Shown: piece by piece, positions 1-8,049 of the stretch
Layout: each line of letters begins with the position of its first letter
Position numbering within the stretch: position 1 is the stretch's first letter
Assembly (NCBI GenBank): GCA_002973575.1
Contig: PVEQ01000028.1
Location: 1 to 36,735, forward strand
Direction of reading: 5' to 3'
DNA length: 36,735 bases
DNA from: Sediminibacterium magnilacihabitans
GTDB lineage: Bacteria > Bacteroidota > Bacteroidia > Chitinophagales > Chitinophagaceae
Program-made: the position numbers and the translations under genes
Notes under the pieces: model-generated
Database searches by the model: none
The model's input: the letters and a program-made list of their open reading frames with translations, nothing else
Told to the model about the DNA's origin: nothing

Positions 1-122
1 CTTCCATGGCCATTTTACACTGGATCAACTATCTTAATGGCAGAAAAATCGCTCAAATCAAACATGCTCTCAGTTTCTAATAGCACAACACGTTATTTTT
101 TAACATTACTAAAGCCCTTCCT

Positions 123-827
123 ATGAGCCATCCATTTATTTTTTGGGCAACATTCCTCGCCCTTGCCTCGTTGGTTTATTTCTGCGACAAAAAATATGGC
201 ATGCTGAGGGATGCCAGTACAGCCACGCCCCGTCCTTACAGCTGGTCGAGGGTACAACTGGCCTGGTGGACGGTTATCGTATTCTCCTCTTATATTACCA
301 TCATCCTGCGATCGCATGGAAGCCTGCCAGATTTCAACAATTCAATATTATACCTGCTGGGCATCAGTTCAGCTACCACCATTGGCGCTACGCTGATCGA
401 TGTCAGCGATCAGTCGAACCCAGCTTTGTCAAACCTTAGTCAGAATGATAGAGGCAATACTTTTTTCCTCGATATTTTATCAGACAAGAATGGCATCAGC
501 ATTCACCGGTTCCAGACCATCATTTTCAATATTGTGTTTGGTATCTGGTTCATCGGTGCCGTACTGCAACGGCTGTCAGTAGATCCACCCTGTGCCATTT
601 GTGCCGGGCAACCTGCATCGGGCGCATGCATAACCTGTCTCAACAATTATGCAAGAGCCATCATGCCGTTCATTCCCTCCAATGACCTGATCCTGATGGG
701 TATCAGTTCCGGTTTGTATGAGGCATTGAAGATAACCGAGAACAGGCAGCCCACTACTTCCGATGCACAACCATTGAAAGTGGCGGATGAAGGATTTCAA
801 AAAAACAACCCTTCTGTAAAAGGCTAA
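123..827 (+). CDS. Multi-pass membrane protein with a paired-CxxC segment, function unknown
   Basis: I do not recognise a family. The 234-residue product has hydrophobic stretches at about residues 4-21, 46-63, 74-93, 130-149 and 185-203, so it is probably an inner-membrane protein with four or five spans. Between the last two spans lies a short segment with Cys157, Cys160, Cys169 and Cys172, a CxxC-x8-CxxC arrangement that could bind zinc or form disulfides. The C-terminal tail of about 30 residues is polar. The stop is 9 bases before the start of the amidase gene, so the two are probably co-transcribed. A membrane protein next to a leaderless cell-wall amidase recalls a lysis pair, but nothing in this sequence proves that. 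Confidence 0.75.
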   Translation: MSHPFIFWATFLALASLVYFCDKKYGMLRDASTATPRPYSWSRVQLAWWTVIVFSSYITIILRSHGSLPDFNNSILYLLGISSATTIGATLIDVSDQSNPALSNLSQNDRGNTFFLDILSDKNGISIHRFQTIIFNIVFGIWFIGAVLQRLSVDPPCAICAGQPASGACITCLNNYARAIMPFIPSNDLILMGISSGLYEALKITENRQPTTSDAQPLKVADEGFQKNNPSVKG

Positions 828-836
828 ACCAGTTTT

Positions 837-1583
837 ATGAGCGCACTATTTATCAAGAGCCCCAATTTTACCCAGGGCCGCAAAGGGTTCAAACCCATTG
901 CCATTGTGATCCATATCATGGAAGGCACCCTGGACGGAACCGATAGCTGGTTCGGATCCCGTTCTTCCAATGTTTCGGCGCATTATGGAATAGGAAAGAA
1001 TGGAGAGCTGCATCAATACGTGAAAGAAGAAGACACCGCATGGCATGCCGGCCGGGTAGACCATCCTTCCTGGAAACTGATCAAGCCTGCGGAAGACGAA
1101 GCAGGCATGTACATCAATCCTAATTATTATACCATCGGCATCGAGCACGAAGGTTCGGAAGATACCGACTGGACAGAAGAAATGTATGCTACCAGCAGTG
1201 ATTTGATTGCAGCGATTGCCCAACGATGGGATATTACACTCGACAGGGATCATGTGGTGGGCCATCACGAAATTTATTCATTGAAAGATTGTCCGGGTAC
1301 CAAAGTAGACATCAACCGGCTCATTGTGCAGGCTGGTGGAGCGCCGCCCGCAGTACCGGAATGGGTAGTGATTAAAACAGGTGTTACCGGTAAAGCCACT
1401 ACAAAAAATAATGTTAATATCCGGAGAGATCCGAGTACGCGGATGGCCCCGCTGGCCAGTGTTCCACCCGGGATACAACTGGCGTATGACGGGTATACTG
1501 AAGTGGGACAAAGCATTGATGGCAATAGTAAATGGTATTATACCGATGAAGGCAACTGGTTTTGGAGTGGTGCAATGAAGTAA
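837..1583 (+). CDS. N-acetylmuramoyl-L-alanine amidase (Amidase_2) with C-terminal SH3-like domain
   Basis: Predicted zinc amidase that cleaves the bond between N-acetylmuramic acid and L-alanine in peptidoglycan. The Amidase_2/PGRP fold spans about residues 5-165. Likely zinc ligands are His26 (in VIHIMEG), His143 or His144 (in VVGHHEI) and Cys152 (in KDCPG). The Cys ligand is as in T7 lysozyme rather than the Asp of AmpD. Residues from about 177 to the end (TKNNVNIRRDPS, then an aromatic-rich WYYTDEGNWFW) resemble a bacterial SH3 domain that would bind the wall. There is no signal peptide, so export would need a helper or lysis, or the enzyme acts in the cytoplasm. It follows a membrane-protein gene by 9 bases. 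Confidence 0.9.
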   Translation: MSALFIKSPNFTQGRKGFKPIAIVIHIMEGTLDGTDSWFGSRSSNVSAHYGIGKNGELHQYVKEEDTAWHAGRVDHPSWKLIKPAEDEAGMYINPNYYTIGIEHEGSEDTDWTEEMYATSSDLIAAIAQRWDITLDRDHVVGHHEIYSLKDCPGTKVDINRLIVQAGGAPPAVPEWVVIKTGVTGKATTKNNVNIRRDPSTRMAPLASVPPGIQLAYDGYTEVGQSIDGNSKWYYTDEGNWFWSGAMK

Positions 1584-1646
1584 CTACAACCGTTTTGGCA
1601 CGCATTTAGTAAGGATTAGGGTAGTAACAAATCAAACTCTAGCACT

Positions 1647-2069
1647 ATGAAAAAGTATTTGATCCTTACGATGCTGGTAGTAATGGCCGGACTGGTTGCT
1701 TCAGAAGTAAAGGCTCAGCCGCCGTGGGCGCCGGCATGGGGTAAAAGAAGAAAACAGCAACAGGCATATTATTATTATCCTCGCGCTAATGTCTATTATA
1801 ATCCTGTTGCCCGCCGTTATTATTATCCGCGCAATGGCGTATGGTTGAGCGTAGCTACCCCCAATTTCGGATTCTCTTTTTCCAATATGCCGCGTGAAAC
1901 CGTTTATTACGACGGGCCGGATGTATGGGTAGAGAACAGGGTACATATAGAACGTTACCACGGTATCTGGCATGATGACGAATATTATAATCCTTATCGC
2001 GACCGTTACTATAATAAAAGGTATAAACACCGTCACCACGACGACGATGACGACGATGATGATGATTAG
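1647..2069 (+). CDS. Secreted Tyr/Arg/His-rich protein with poly-Asp C-terminus
   Basis: The 140-residue product starts with a clear signal peptide (KK followed by a hydrophobic core, cleavage likely after VKAQ at about residue 24). The mature part is very rich in Tyr, Arg, Asn and Pro (QAYYYYPRANVYY, RRYYYPRNG, YNPYRDRYYNKRY). It ends in His-rich sequence and an uninterrupted run of nine Asp. I do not know the function. Low-complexity secreted proteins of this kind are common in Bacteroidota, and the acidic tail could bind calcium or other cations. The stop codon overlaps the stop of the convergent VOC gene by 4 bases, leaving no room for a separate terminator. Confidence 0.75.
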   Translation: MKKYLILTMLVVMAGLVASEVKAQPPWAPAWGKRRKQQQAYYYYPRANVYYNPVARRYYYPRNGVWLSVATPNFGFSFSNMPRETVYYDGPDVWVENRVHIERYHGIWHDDEYYNPYRDRYYNKRYKHRHHDDDDDDDDD

Positions 2070-2461
2070 ATTTTCTTTTGGATCACCCAATAATGTCCAA
2101 AGGGGTCTTTGATCTCTCCTTGTCTGTATCCATAATCATAATCCTGCGCCGGGGCAATCACCTCGGCGCCGGCTTTTTCGGCCTTTTCCATCACTGCATC
2201 TACATCGGGTACAAACAAACCGATTAGAGCCGTTACGCCATTATGCTTTGACGGATTGAAAAGATTTGATTTGCCTGTTTCTTCATGAACATGGAATATA
2301 GCGCCGTTGATAGATAATTCGGCAACATGTAAACTGCCATCGTCGTTCGAGAAACGCATCACCTCCACAGCACCCAATGCCTTTGTATAAAAACTGATAT
2401 CGGTTACTCCGTTTTTGATGTAGAGTACGGGTGCAAAAGATATATGAGCAGGTGCATGCAT
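2066..2461 (-). CDS. VOC-family protein (PhnB/glyoxalase-like)
   Basis: The 131-residue single-domain protein has the two beta-alpha-beta-beta-beta halves of the vicinal oxygen chelate fold. It opens with FAPVLYIKNGVTDISFYTKA and closes with GYRQGEIKDPFGHYWVIQKK, the ending typical of PhnB-like and glyoxalase/bleomycin-resistance-like members. The substrate cannot be read from sequence. It is convergent with the gene to its left, sharing 4 bases at the stops, and divergent from the sigma gene to its right. Confidence 0.85.
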   Translation of the reverse strand: MHAPAHISFAPVLYIKNGVTDISFYTKALGAVEVMRFSNDDGSLHVAELSINGAIFHVHEETGKSNLFNPSKHNGVTALIGLFVPDVDAVMEKAEKAGAEVIAPAQDYDYGYRQGEIKDPFGHYWVIQKKI

Positions 2462-2581
2462 GGCTTTATAAAGCTACAGTTCGCAGAGAATTGGTTGCTA
2501 AAACTTTTTCATTCAAATAAAATAATGTTAATTTAGGCTCGCCGTTCACCGATTGTCAACCGATTTTGACCGAGACTTGCC

Positions 2582-3214
2582 ATGCACCATGAGAATGATG
2601 AAATATTGTGGAAAGGCCTGATGGAAGGCGACCAGGACATGTTTCTGGCCCTGTACCGGAAATATTATCATAGCCTGTTATTCATTGGCTTAAGGGAGAT
2701 CAAAGATGCCCACCTGGTAAAAGACGCTATTCAGCAGCAGTTCCTCTACCTCTGGGAAAAGAGAAACAGTATCCAGCCCGCTAAAAACGTAAAAGCATAC
2801 CTGGTAACTTCCTTCCTCAGAAAGCTTACGGCTGACTGGAAAAGGGCAGAAAAGACCGATAACCTGCAGGTGGCCTGGAATAATACGGCGGAAATGCCGC
2901 TGCTCACGCCGGAAGAATCCCTGATATGGAAAGATGAGCAACAGCAACTGTGCCGCCTGCTGATGGATCATGTAAATGCCCTGCCCGCCCGGCAGAAAGA
3001 GCTGATCATATTACGATTCTACGAAGGGCTCAGTTATGAAGAAATTGTACAAAGGACCAACCTCACACACCGTACTGTCTACAACAAAATTCATGAAGCT
3101 TTAAAAAAGCTTAAACTGGAATTGGAGCCTGCTAAAGAAAAAGAGCGGCTTTCCTTTGGTTTCGGCATGTCCCTGCTCTGGACGGCCCTGCTGTTTTTTT
3201 ACGGATGGCAGTAG
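2582..3214 (+). CDS. ECF RNA polymerase sigma factor (paired with FecR)
   Basis: Sigma-70 family ECF factor of 210 residues. Region 2 covers about residues 18-90 (MFLALYRKYYHSLLFIGL followed by a helix rich in Gln/Trp). Region 4 covers about 135-185, with LPARQKELIILRFYEGLSYE as the start of the helix-turn-helix unit. The last 20 residues (LSFGFGMSLLWTALLFFYGW) are strongly hydrophobic and could contact the membrane, which is unusual for a sigma factor. It is followed by a FecR anti-sigma gene 89 bases downstream and then by susC/susD-type genes. By analogy with FecI/FecR/FecA systems it should be released when the STN-bearing SusC binds its ligand, and then activate this operon. Confidence 0.92.
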   Translation: MHHENDEILWKGLMEGDQDMFLALYRKYYHSLLFIGLREIKDAHLVKDAIQQQFLYLWEKRNSIQPAKNVKAYLVTSFLRKLTADWKRAEKTDNLQVAWNNTAEMPLLTPEESLIWKDEQQQLCRLLMDHVNALPARQKELIILRFYEGLSYEEIVQRTNLTHRTVYNKIHEALKKLKLELEPAKEKERLSFGFGMSLLWTALLFFYGWQ

Positions 3215-3267
3215 TAAAAATACTACAAAAAATGAATGGCCTGACAAGGGTAAAAAAAAACGTTTCG

Positions 3268-3299
3268 ATACTCTTTATTATTAACGCTATATAATATAA
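3268..3299 (+). promoter_or_regulatory. Candidate promoter element before fecR (shared with the second locus)
   Basis: The stretch ACTCTTTATTATTAACG followed by CTATATAATATAA sits just before the FecR start. A similar block (ACGCTCTTTTTCTTCTAC, then ATATAAGTAA) lies at the same distance before the second fecR gene at 19181-19210. The distances from CTCTTT to ATG are 33 and 36 bases. The resemblance suggests a common regulatory signal, possibly a sigma-dependent promoter, but this is inference. Confidence 0.35.
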
Positions 3300-3303
3300 C
3301 AGC

Positions 3304-4416
3304 ATGACGCCTGGTCAACTGGATATAGAGGATTTGCTTGCCGATGAATCCTTTATTAATTACTGCAAAAGAACTTCACAGCGCGATAGTACGTACTGGG
3401 AATCCTATATACAGGACCATCCTTACCATGCGGCAGTGGTAGAACAGGCCAGGAACCGGTTCATAGAATTATTCAATGTTCTCTGCGTGGCCGATATGGA
3501 AGAGCAGGAAGCCCTGCTGAAAAACAGGCTGGCGGCTACCGTCCCTGCTCCCGTGATATCTATAAAAAAACAGGAATCTCAACGTAAAACTATTTTTTCT
3601 CCTGCACTCCAACTGACTGCCGCCATACTGGTACTGGCGTTGGCCGTCTATTATTTTTATTTCATCGACAGTAACCGCACTCCCAGGGAAACCGTAAAGC
3701 TGTTTGCAACGGCCTATGGCGAAAGAAAAAACTTTCAATTGCCCGATGGCTCTTTTGTAGTGCTGAACGGCGGAAGCAAAGTGAAGATCACTGATGCGTA
3801 TGGCCAGGAAGCAAGGGATATTTACCTGGAAGGAGAAGCGTTCTTTGATGTAAAACATAACAAAGCCCTGCCTTTCATTGTACATACTTCTGCAATGGAT
3901 GTGAAAGCGCTGGGTACGGCTTTCAATGTAAAAGCATACCCGGAGGAAAAAACGACGGAAGCCTCACTGGTAAGAGGATTGGTAGAAGTTACCCTTAAAG
4001 ACAAAGAGAACCATAAAGTATTGCTGCATCCCAATCAAAAAGTACAATGGCAGCTACTACAGACAACATCCGGCAACAAGCTCAACGAGCTGGCCGATGC
4101 CAATAAAAAAGCAGTTTCAGCAGATAACCTGGTACAAGGAGTGACTAAAACAGACGGGGATGAGATCAAAGAAATTGCCTGGACAGAAAACAAACTCATT
4201 TTTACCAACGAAAGTTTTGAAGACATCGCCGTATTACTGGAAAGATGGTATGGCGTTAAAATAGAATTTGCCGATGATGTGATCAGGAATTATCGCTTTA
4301 CAGGAATTTTTGAAAAAGAGGGAATAGGTGCAGTGCTCAGTTTCCTGAAAGAGTCGCGGCATTTTAATTATGAGTTCATACCGGGTGATACATTGACAGT
4401 GAAGCTGTATCAATAA
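3304..4416 (+). CDS. FecR-family anti-sigma factor
   Basis: Single-pass inner-membrane regulator of 370 residues. The cytoplasmic N-terminal part (about 1-95) would hold the sigma factor. A transmembrane helix lies at about 99-121 (ALQLTAAILVLALAVYYFYF). The periplasmic FecR domain follows at about 130-235 (YGERKNFQLPDGSFVVLNGG and FDVKHNKALPFIVHT are typical). The C-terminal DUF4974-type domain, from about 295, begins ENKLIFTNESFEDIAVLLER and would interact with the STN domain of the receptor. The gene lies between its sigma factor and the SusC receptor gene, as expected for a cell-surface signalling cascade. Confidence 0.93.
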   Translation: MTPGQLDIEDLLADESFINYCKRTSQRDSTYWESYIQDHPYHAAVVEQARNRFIELFNVLCVADMEEQEALLKNRLAATVPAPVISIKKQESQRKTIFSPALQLTAAILVLALAVYYFYFIDSNRTPRETVKLFATAYGERKNFQLPDGSFVVLNGGSKVKITDAYGQEARDIYLEGEAFFDVKHNKALPFIVHTSAMDVKALGTAFNVKAYPEEKTTEASLVRGLVEVTLKDKENHKVLLHPNQKVQWQLLQTTSGNKLNELADANKKAVSADNLVQGVTKTDGDEIKEIAWTENKLIFTNESFEDIAVLLERWYGVKIEFADDVIRNYRFTGIFEKEGIGAVLSFLKESRHFNYEFIPGDTLTVKLYQ

Positions 4417-4422
4417 AAGAAC

Positions 4423-4452
4423 ACAGGGGTTATGCGCGAACATACCCCCTGT
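4423..4452. terminator. Hairpin between fecR and susC
   Basis: Arms ACAGGGGTTATG and CATACCCCCTGT pair over 12 bases with one G-T type imperfection and a 6-base loop. No T-run follows on the plus strand, so this may be an attenuator or mRNA-processing hairpin that separates low expression of the sigma/FecR genes from high expression of susC, rather than a full terminator. Confidence 0.4.
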
Positions 4453-4526
4453 TGGTCAAAATCTTGGAACAGCCGTACTAAAAGGGGGCTGGTCCAATTA
4501 TTTAATTTTTAAACCAAAATAAAGGT

Positions 4527-7500
4527 ATGAAAAAAAGTCATGCTTATCGGTGGGGACCGCTTACGCCACCCTTAGCGAAACTGCTTAGAGTTATGAAATT
4601 AACAGGTGTTTTCATGCTGGTCGGGATCATGGCAGTCAGTGCAGGAGGCTTTTCACAAGACTCCCGCGTTTCCCTCTCTCTGAGGGAAGTGAAACTGGCA
4701 AAATTCTTCAAAGCGATTGAAAAGGAGACCAGTTATCGCTTTGCCTTCAGCAACGACATTTTACCTGCAGGCCAAACAGTTACAGTGAATGTAAAGCGCG
4801 CACCTGTATCGGAAGTGCTGAAGGAGGTACTGACCCCTACCGGGCTCAAGTACCGGTTTGCCGATGAATCCGGGATCATCATCATTTCCGAAAAAACAGG
4901 GGATGCCGCTACCAAACAGGCCCCGGTGATTCTTTTCAAGCCTGTTACCGGTAAAGTAACCGATGACAAGGGAATCCCGCTTCCAGGGGTAACCGTATTC
5001 ATTAAAGGAACCAACCAGAGGACGTTGACCCAGGAAAACGGCTCTTTTACCATTGAAGCCAAACCTGGTGAAATCATTGAATTCACCATGGTGGGCTATA
5101 GTAGCTATTCCATCAAAGTGGGTAACCAGACCTCCCTGACTGTTATGCTCCAGCAAAACACTTCTAACCTGACCGATGTGGTGGTGGTGGGTTATGGTAC
5201 CCAGAAAAAAGTAACGGTTACGGGAGCGGTAAGTGCCGTGAAAGGCGAGTCGCTCGTTAAATCGCCGGCTGTAGACCTTTCGAATTCACTGGCAGGCCGG
5301 TTGCCGGGCCTGGTAGTGATACAAACGAGCGGTGAACCGGGGTACGATGGTGCCAGTGTAAATATCCGTGGTGTGAATACGCTTGGAAACAGCAGCCCGT
5401 TGGTAGTAATTGATGGTGTTCCTGACAGGGATGGTGGATTGGGCCGCCTCAACCCCAAAGACGTTGAATCCATTTCCGTATTAAAAGATGCATCTGCTGC
5501 TATTTATGGAGCCAGGGCTGCTAATGGAGCGATATTGATAACAACCAGGAAAGGTGCCAGCGGTAAACCCAAAATTACTTACGACTTTAACCAGGGTTAT
5601 ACCCAGCCTACCATCGTGCCCAAAATGGCCAATGCGGTTGAGTATGCAAAAATAATGAATGAATTACCTATTTATAAATCCATACCGGTTAATGAGTGGA
5701 GCGCAGCATGGCAGGCTATTCAGCAAACAGGCGTGTACAAATCACCCACGGCCGGCGTTAGTACCTTAAATGCGAACTACAGTCCGGATGCCGTAAAAAA
5801 ATATGGCGATGGTTCAGATCCCTGGGGATATCCGAACACCGATTGGTTTGGAGACGCTTTCAGAACCTGGGCGCCCCAGTCGAGGCACAACCTGCAGATC
5901 AGCGGTGGTAATGATAACATCCGTTATTTTACTTCCTTAGGTTATGTTTACCAGGATGCGATATATAAAAATTCAGCTACCAATTATCATCAGTATAATT
6001 TCAGGAGCAATGTAACGGCTAAAATAAACAACTACATTACTACTAACCTCGGTATCATGGTGCGCCGCGAAAACAGACACTTCCCTACTGAAGGGGCAGG
6101 CTCTATATTTCGTATGCTGATGCGCGGACGACCCACTGAACCGGAGGTTTGGCCCAACGGCAAGCCCGGACCGGATATTGAAAACGGTCAGAATCCATAC
6201 GTGATTACTACCAGTGCTACTGGTTATAATGATAATCCTACTGATTTCGTGCAGGCAAACGGTTCTGTAGATATTACGAACCCCTGGATCAGTGATCTTA
6301 AACTTACTTTGTCAGGGGCAGTAGATAAGAAGACAGATATTGATAAAATCTGGCAGACGCCTTGGATGTTGTATTACTGGGATAAGATCAGCTATGAAGC
6401 CGACGGCAAAACACCCAAGTTGGTGGGAGCCGTTCGCTCTAACTTTACCGATCCAAGGCTGACCGAAATTTATCGTTCTGCTTTAAATACCAACCTCACC
6501 GCCATGCTGAGCTACGACCATAGGTTTGGTAATCACAACGTGTCGGCACTGGTAGGTGTAACAAGGGAGCAATTCAAAGGGGATAACTTCCAGGCGTTCC
6601 GCAGGAATTTTATTTCCTCTGCAGTTGACCAATTATTTGCGGGAGGAACCATACAAACAGCAGATCAGTTAGGGCCGTATGCTCTATATGATCGGGCGAG
6701 ACTCGGTTATTATGGCCGTGCCCAGTACAACTATAAAGAAAAGTACCTTGCCGAGTTTATCTGGAGATACGATGGTTCTTATATATTCCCGCCCGCTCAC
6801 CGTTTTGGTTTCTTTCCTGGTTTGTTGTTGGGATGGAATGTTACCAACGAGAAATTTTTCAAGGTTAAGAACATCAATTACCTGAAGCTGAGAGCATCTT
6901 ATGGGCAAATGGGTAATGACCAGGTGTTTTTCAACAATCAATTGCAGGAGTATGCATTTCTTTCGCTGTTTGGATTTAACCAGTACCCGATAAACGGAGC
7001 GGTTGCTAAAACACTTGTGGAAAAATTGCTTGCCAATCCCAATTTTACGTGGGAAAAAGCCAACAACTACAATGTGGGCCTGGATGCATCCTTGTTTGAC
7101 AATAAGATTGACCTGACATTTGAATATTTCTATAACAAGCGGGATCAGATTCTTATCCAGAAAACGGGTTCTACGCCGGCTTCTTCGGGTATCGGAGATC
7201 TGCTACCACCTGTGAATGCGGGACGCGTAGATAACCGTGGTTTTGAATTTGCAATAAACTATCACGGAAATTTGGCTAAAGACTTCACTTTCAAGGTGGG
7301 TGTGAATGGTGGTTATGCCAAAAACAAAGTGGTGTTCATGGATGAAGTGCCCGGTGCTCCAAGTTACCAGCGCCAGGAGGGTAAACCCATCGGTGCTTAT
7401 TTGGTATACAAATATACCGGTGTATTTTATGACCAGGCAGATATCAATAAAAACACCATTGACTATAGTGGTGTAACCGGTAGCTTGCGCCCGGGAGATA

Positions 7501-8048
7501 TGAAGTTCGAAAACGTAAGCGGCACAGGCAAAATCAATGCCGACGACCGGGTACGCCTAGATAAGAGTATTACCCCTACGTTCAACTTTGGCGCCACCAT
7601 TGAATTGCGCTATAAAAATTTCGATCTCAGTATGCTCTTCCAGGGAGCCACCGGTGCATTGCTTAGGATACAGACAGAGTCTGGTGATATTGGAAACTTC
7701 CTGAAGTATTCAAACGACCATCGTTGGTCTATCGATCATCCCAGCAGCGTTGATCCAAGGCTTGCGAGTCGCGGCGACACCTATTACACGGGGGGTAATT
7801 ATGGAAATAATACCTATTATCTTTTCAGCAAGGATTATATACGGTTGAAAAATATTGAATTGGGATATAATCTTCCGACAAACCTGCTTTCAAAGTATAA
7901 AATCAGTAATCTCCGTGTATTTGCAAACGGACTGAACGTACTGACGTGGCAGAAGAGCAAAATTTTTGACCCGGAAGCAACAGCCGGTGCCGGTACGTAC
8001 TACCCACTGTCGAGAGTGTTGAACCTCGGCTTTAGCTTAACTTTCTAA
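4527..8048 (+). CDS. SusC/RagA-family TonB-linked outer-membrane transporter with STN domain
   Basis: Outer-membrane beta-barrel of 1173 residues that imports an oligomeric or large substrate together with the SusD lipoprotein. The order of domains is: signal peptide (about 24-44); STN/secretin-like signalling domain (about 48-122); carboxypeptidase-D-like beta-sandwich (about 140-210, VTGKVTDDKGIPLPGVTVFI); TonB box and SusC signature (TDVVVVGYGTQKK, about 217-228); plug (about 230-342, ending YGARAANGAILITTRKG); then the barrel, ending in an aromatic residue (LNLGFSLTF). The STN domain together with the upstream sigma/FecR genes marks this as a ligand-sensing transducer. The stop is only one base from the SusD start. 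Confidence 0.96.
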   Translation: MKKSHAYRWGPLTPPLAKLLRVMKLTGVFMLVGIMAVSAGGFSQDSRVSLSLREVKLAKFFKAIEKETSYRFAFSNDILPAGQTVTVNVKRAPVSEVLKEVLTPTGLKYRFADESGIIIISEKTGDAATKQAPVILFKPVTGKVTDDKGIPLPGVTVFIKGTNQRTLTQENGSFTIEAKPGEIIEFTMVGYSSYSIKVGNQTSLTVMLQQNTSNLTDVVVVGYGTQKKVTVTGAVSAVKGESLVKSPAVDLSNSLAGRLPGLVVIQTSGEPGYDGASVNIRGVNTLGNSSPLVVIDGVPDRDGGLGRLNPKDVESISVLKDASAAIYGARAANGAILITTRKGASGKPKITYDFNQGYTQPTIVPKMANAVEYAKIMNELPIYKSIPVNEWSAAWQAIQQTGVYKSPTAGVSTLNANYSPDAVKKYGDGSDPWGYPNTDWFGDAFRTWAPQSRHNLQISGGNDNIRYFTSLGYVYQDAIYKNSATNYHQYNFRSNVTAKINNYITTNLGIMVRRENRHFPTEGAGSIFRMLMRGRPTEPEVWPNGKPGPDIENGQNPYVITTSATGYNDNPTDFVQANGSVDITNPWISDLKLTLSGAVDKKTDIDKIWQTPWMLYYWDKISYEADGKTPKLVGAVRSNFTDPRLTEIYRSALNTNLTAMLSYDHRFGNHNVSALVGVTREQFKGDNFQAFRRNFISSAVDQLFAGGTIQTADQLGPYALYDRARLGYYGRAQYNYKEKYLAEFIWRYDGSYIFPPAHRFGFFPGLLLGWNVTNEKFFKVKNINYLKLRASYGQMGNDQVFFNNQLQEYAFLSLFGFNQYPINGAVAKTLVEKLLANPNFTWEKANNYNVGLDASLFDNKIDLTFEYFYNKRDQILIQKTGSTPASSGIGDLLPPVNAGRVDNRGFEFAINYHGNLAKDFTFKVGVNGGYAKNKVVFMDEVPGAPSYQRQEGKPIGAYLVYKYTGVFYDQADINKNTIDYSGVTGSLRPGDMKFENVSGTGKINADDRVRLDKSITPTFNFGATIELRYKNFDLSMLFQGATGALLRIQTESGDIGNFLKYSNDHRWSIDHPSSVDPRLASRGDTYYTGGNYGNNTYYLFSKDYIRLKNIELGYNLPTNLLSKYKISNLRVFANGLNVLTWQKSKIFDPEATAGAGTYYPLSRVLNLGFSLTF

Positions 8049-8049
8049 A

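Noticed and set aside
846..1268. Long antisense frame opposite the amidase gene
   Set aside because: It lies wholly opposite a well-supported gene and has no domain or signal of its own; it is a codon-bias shadow.
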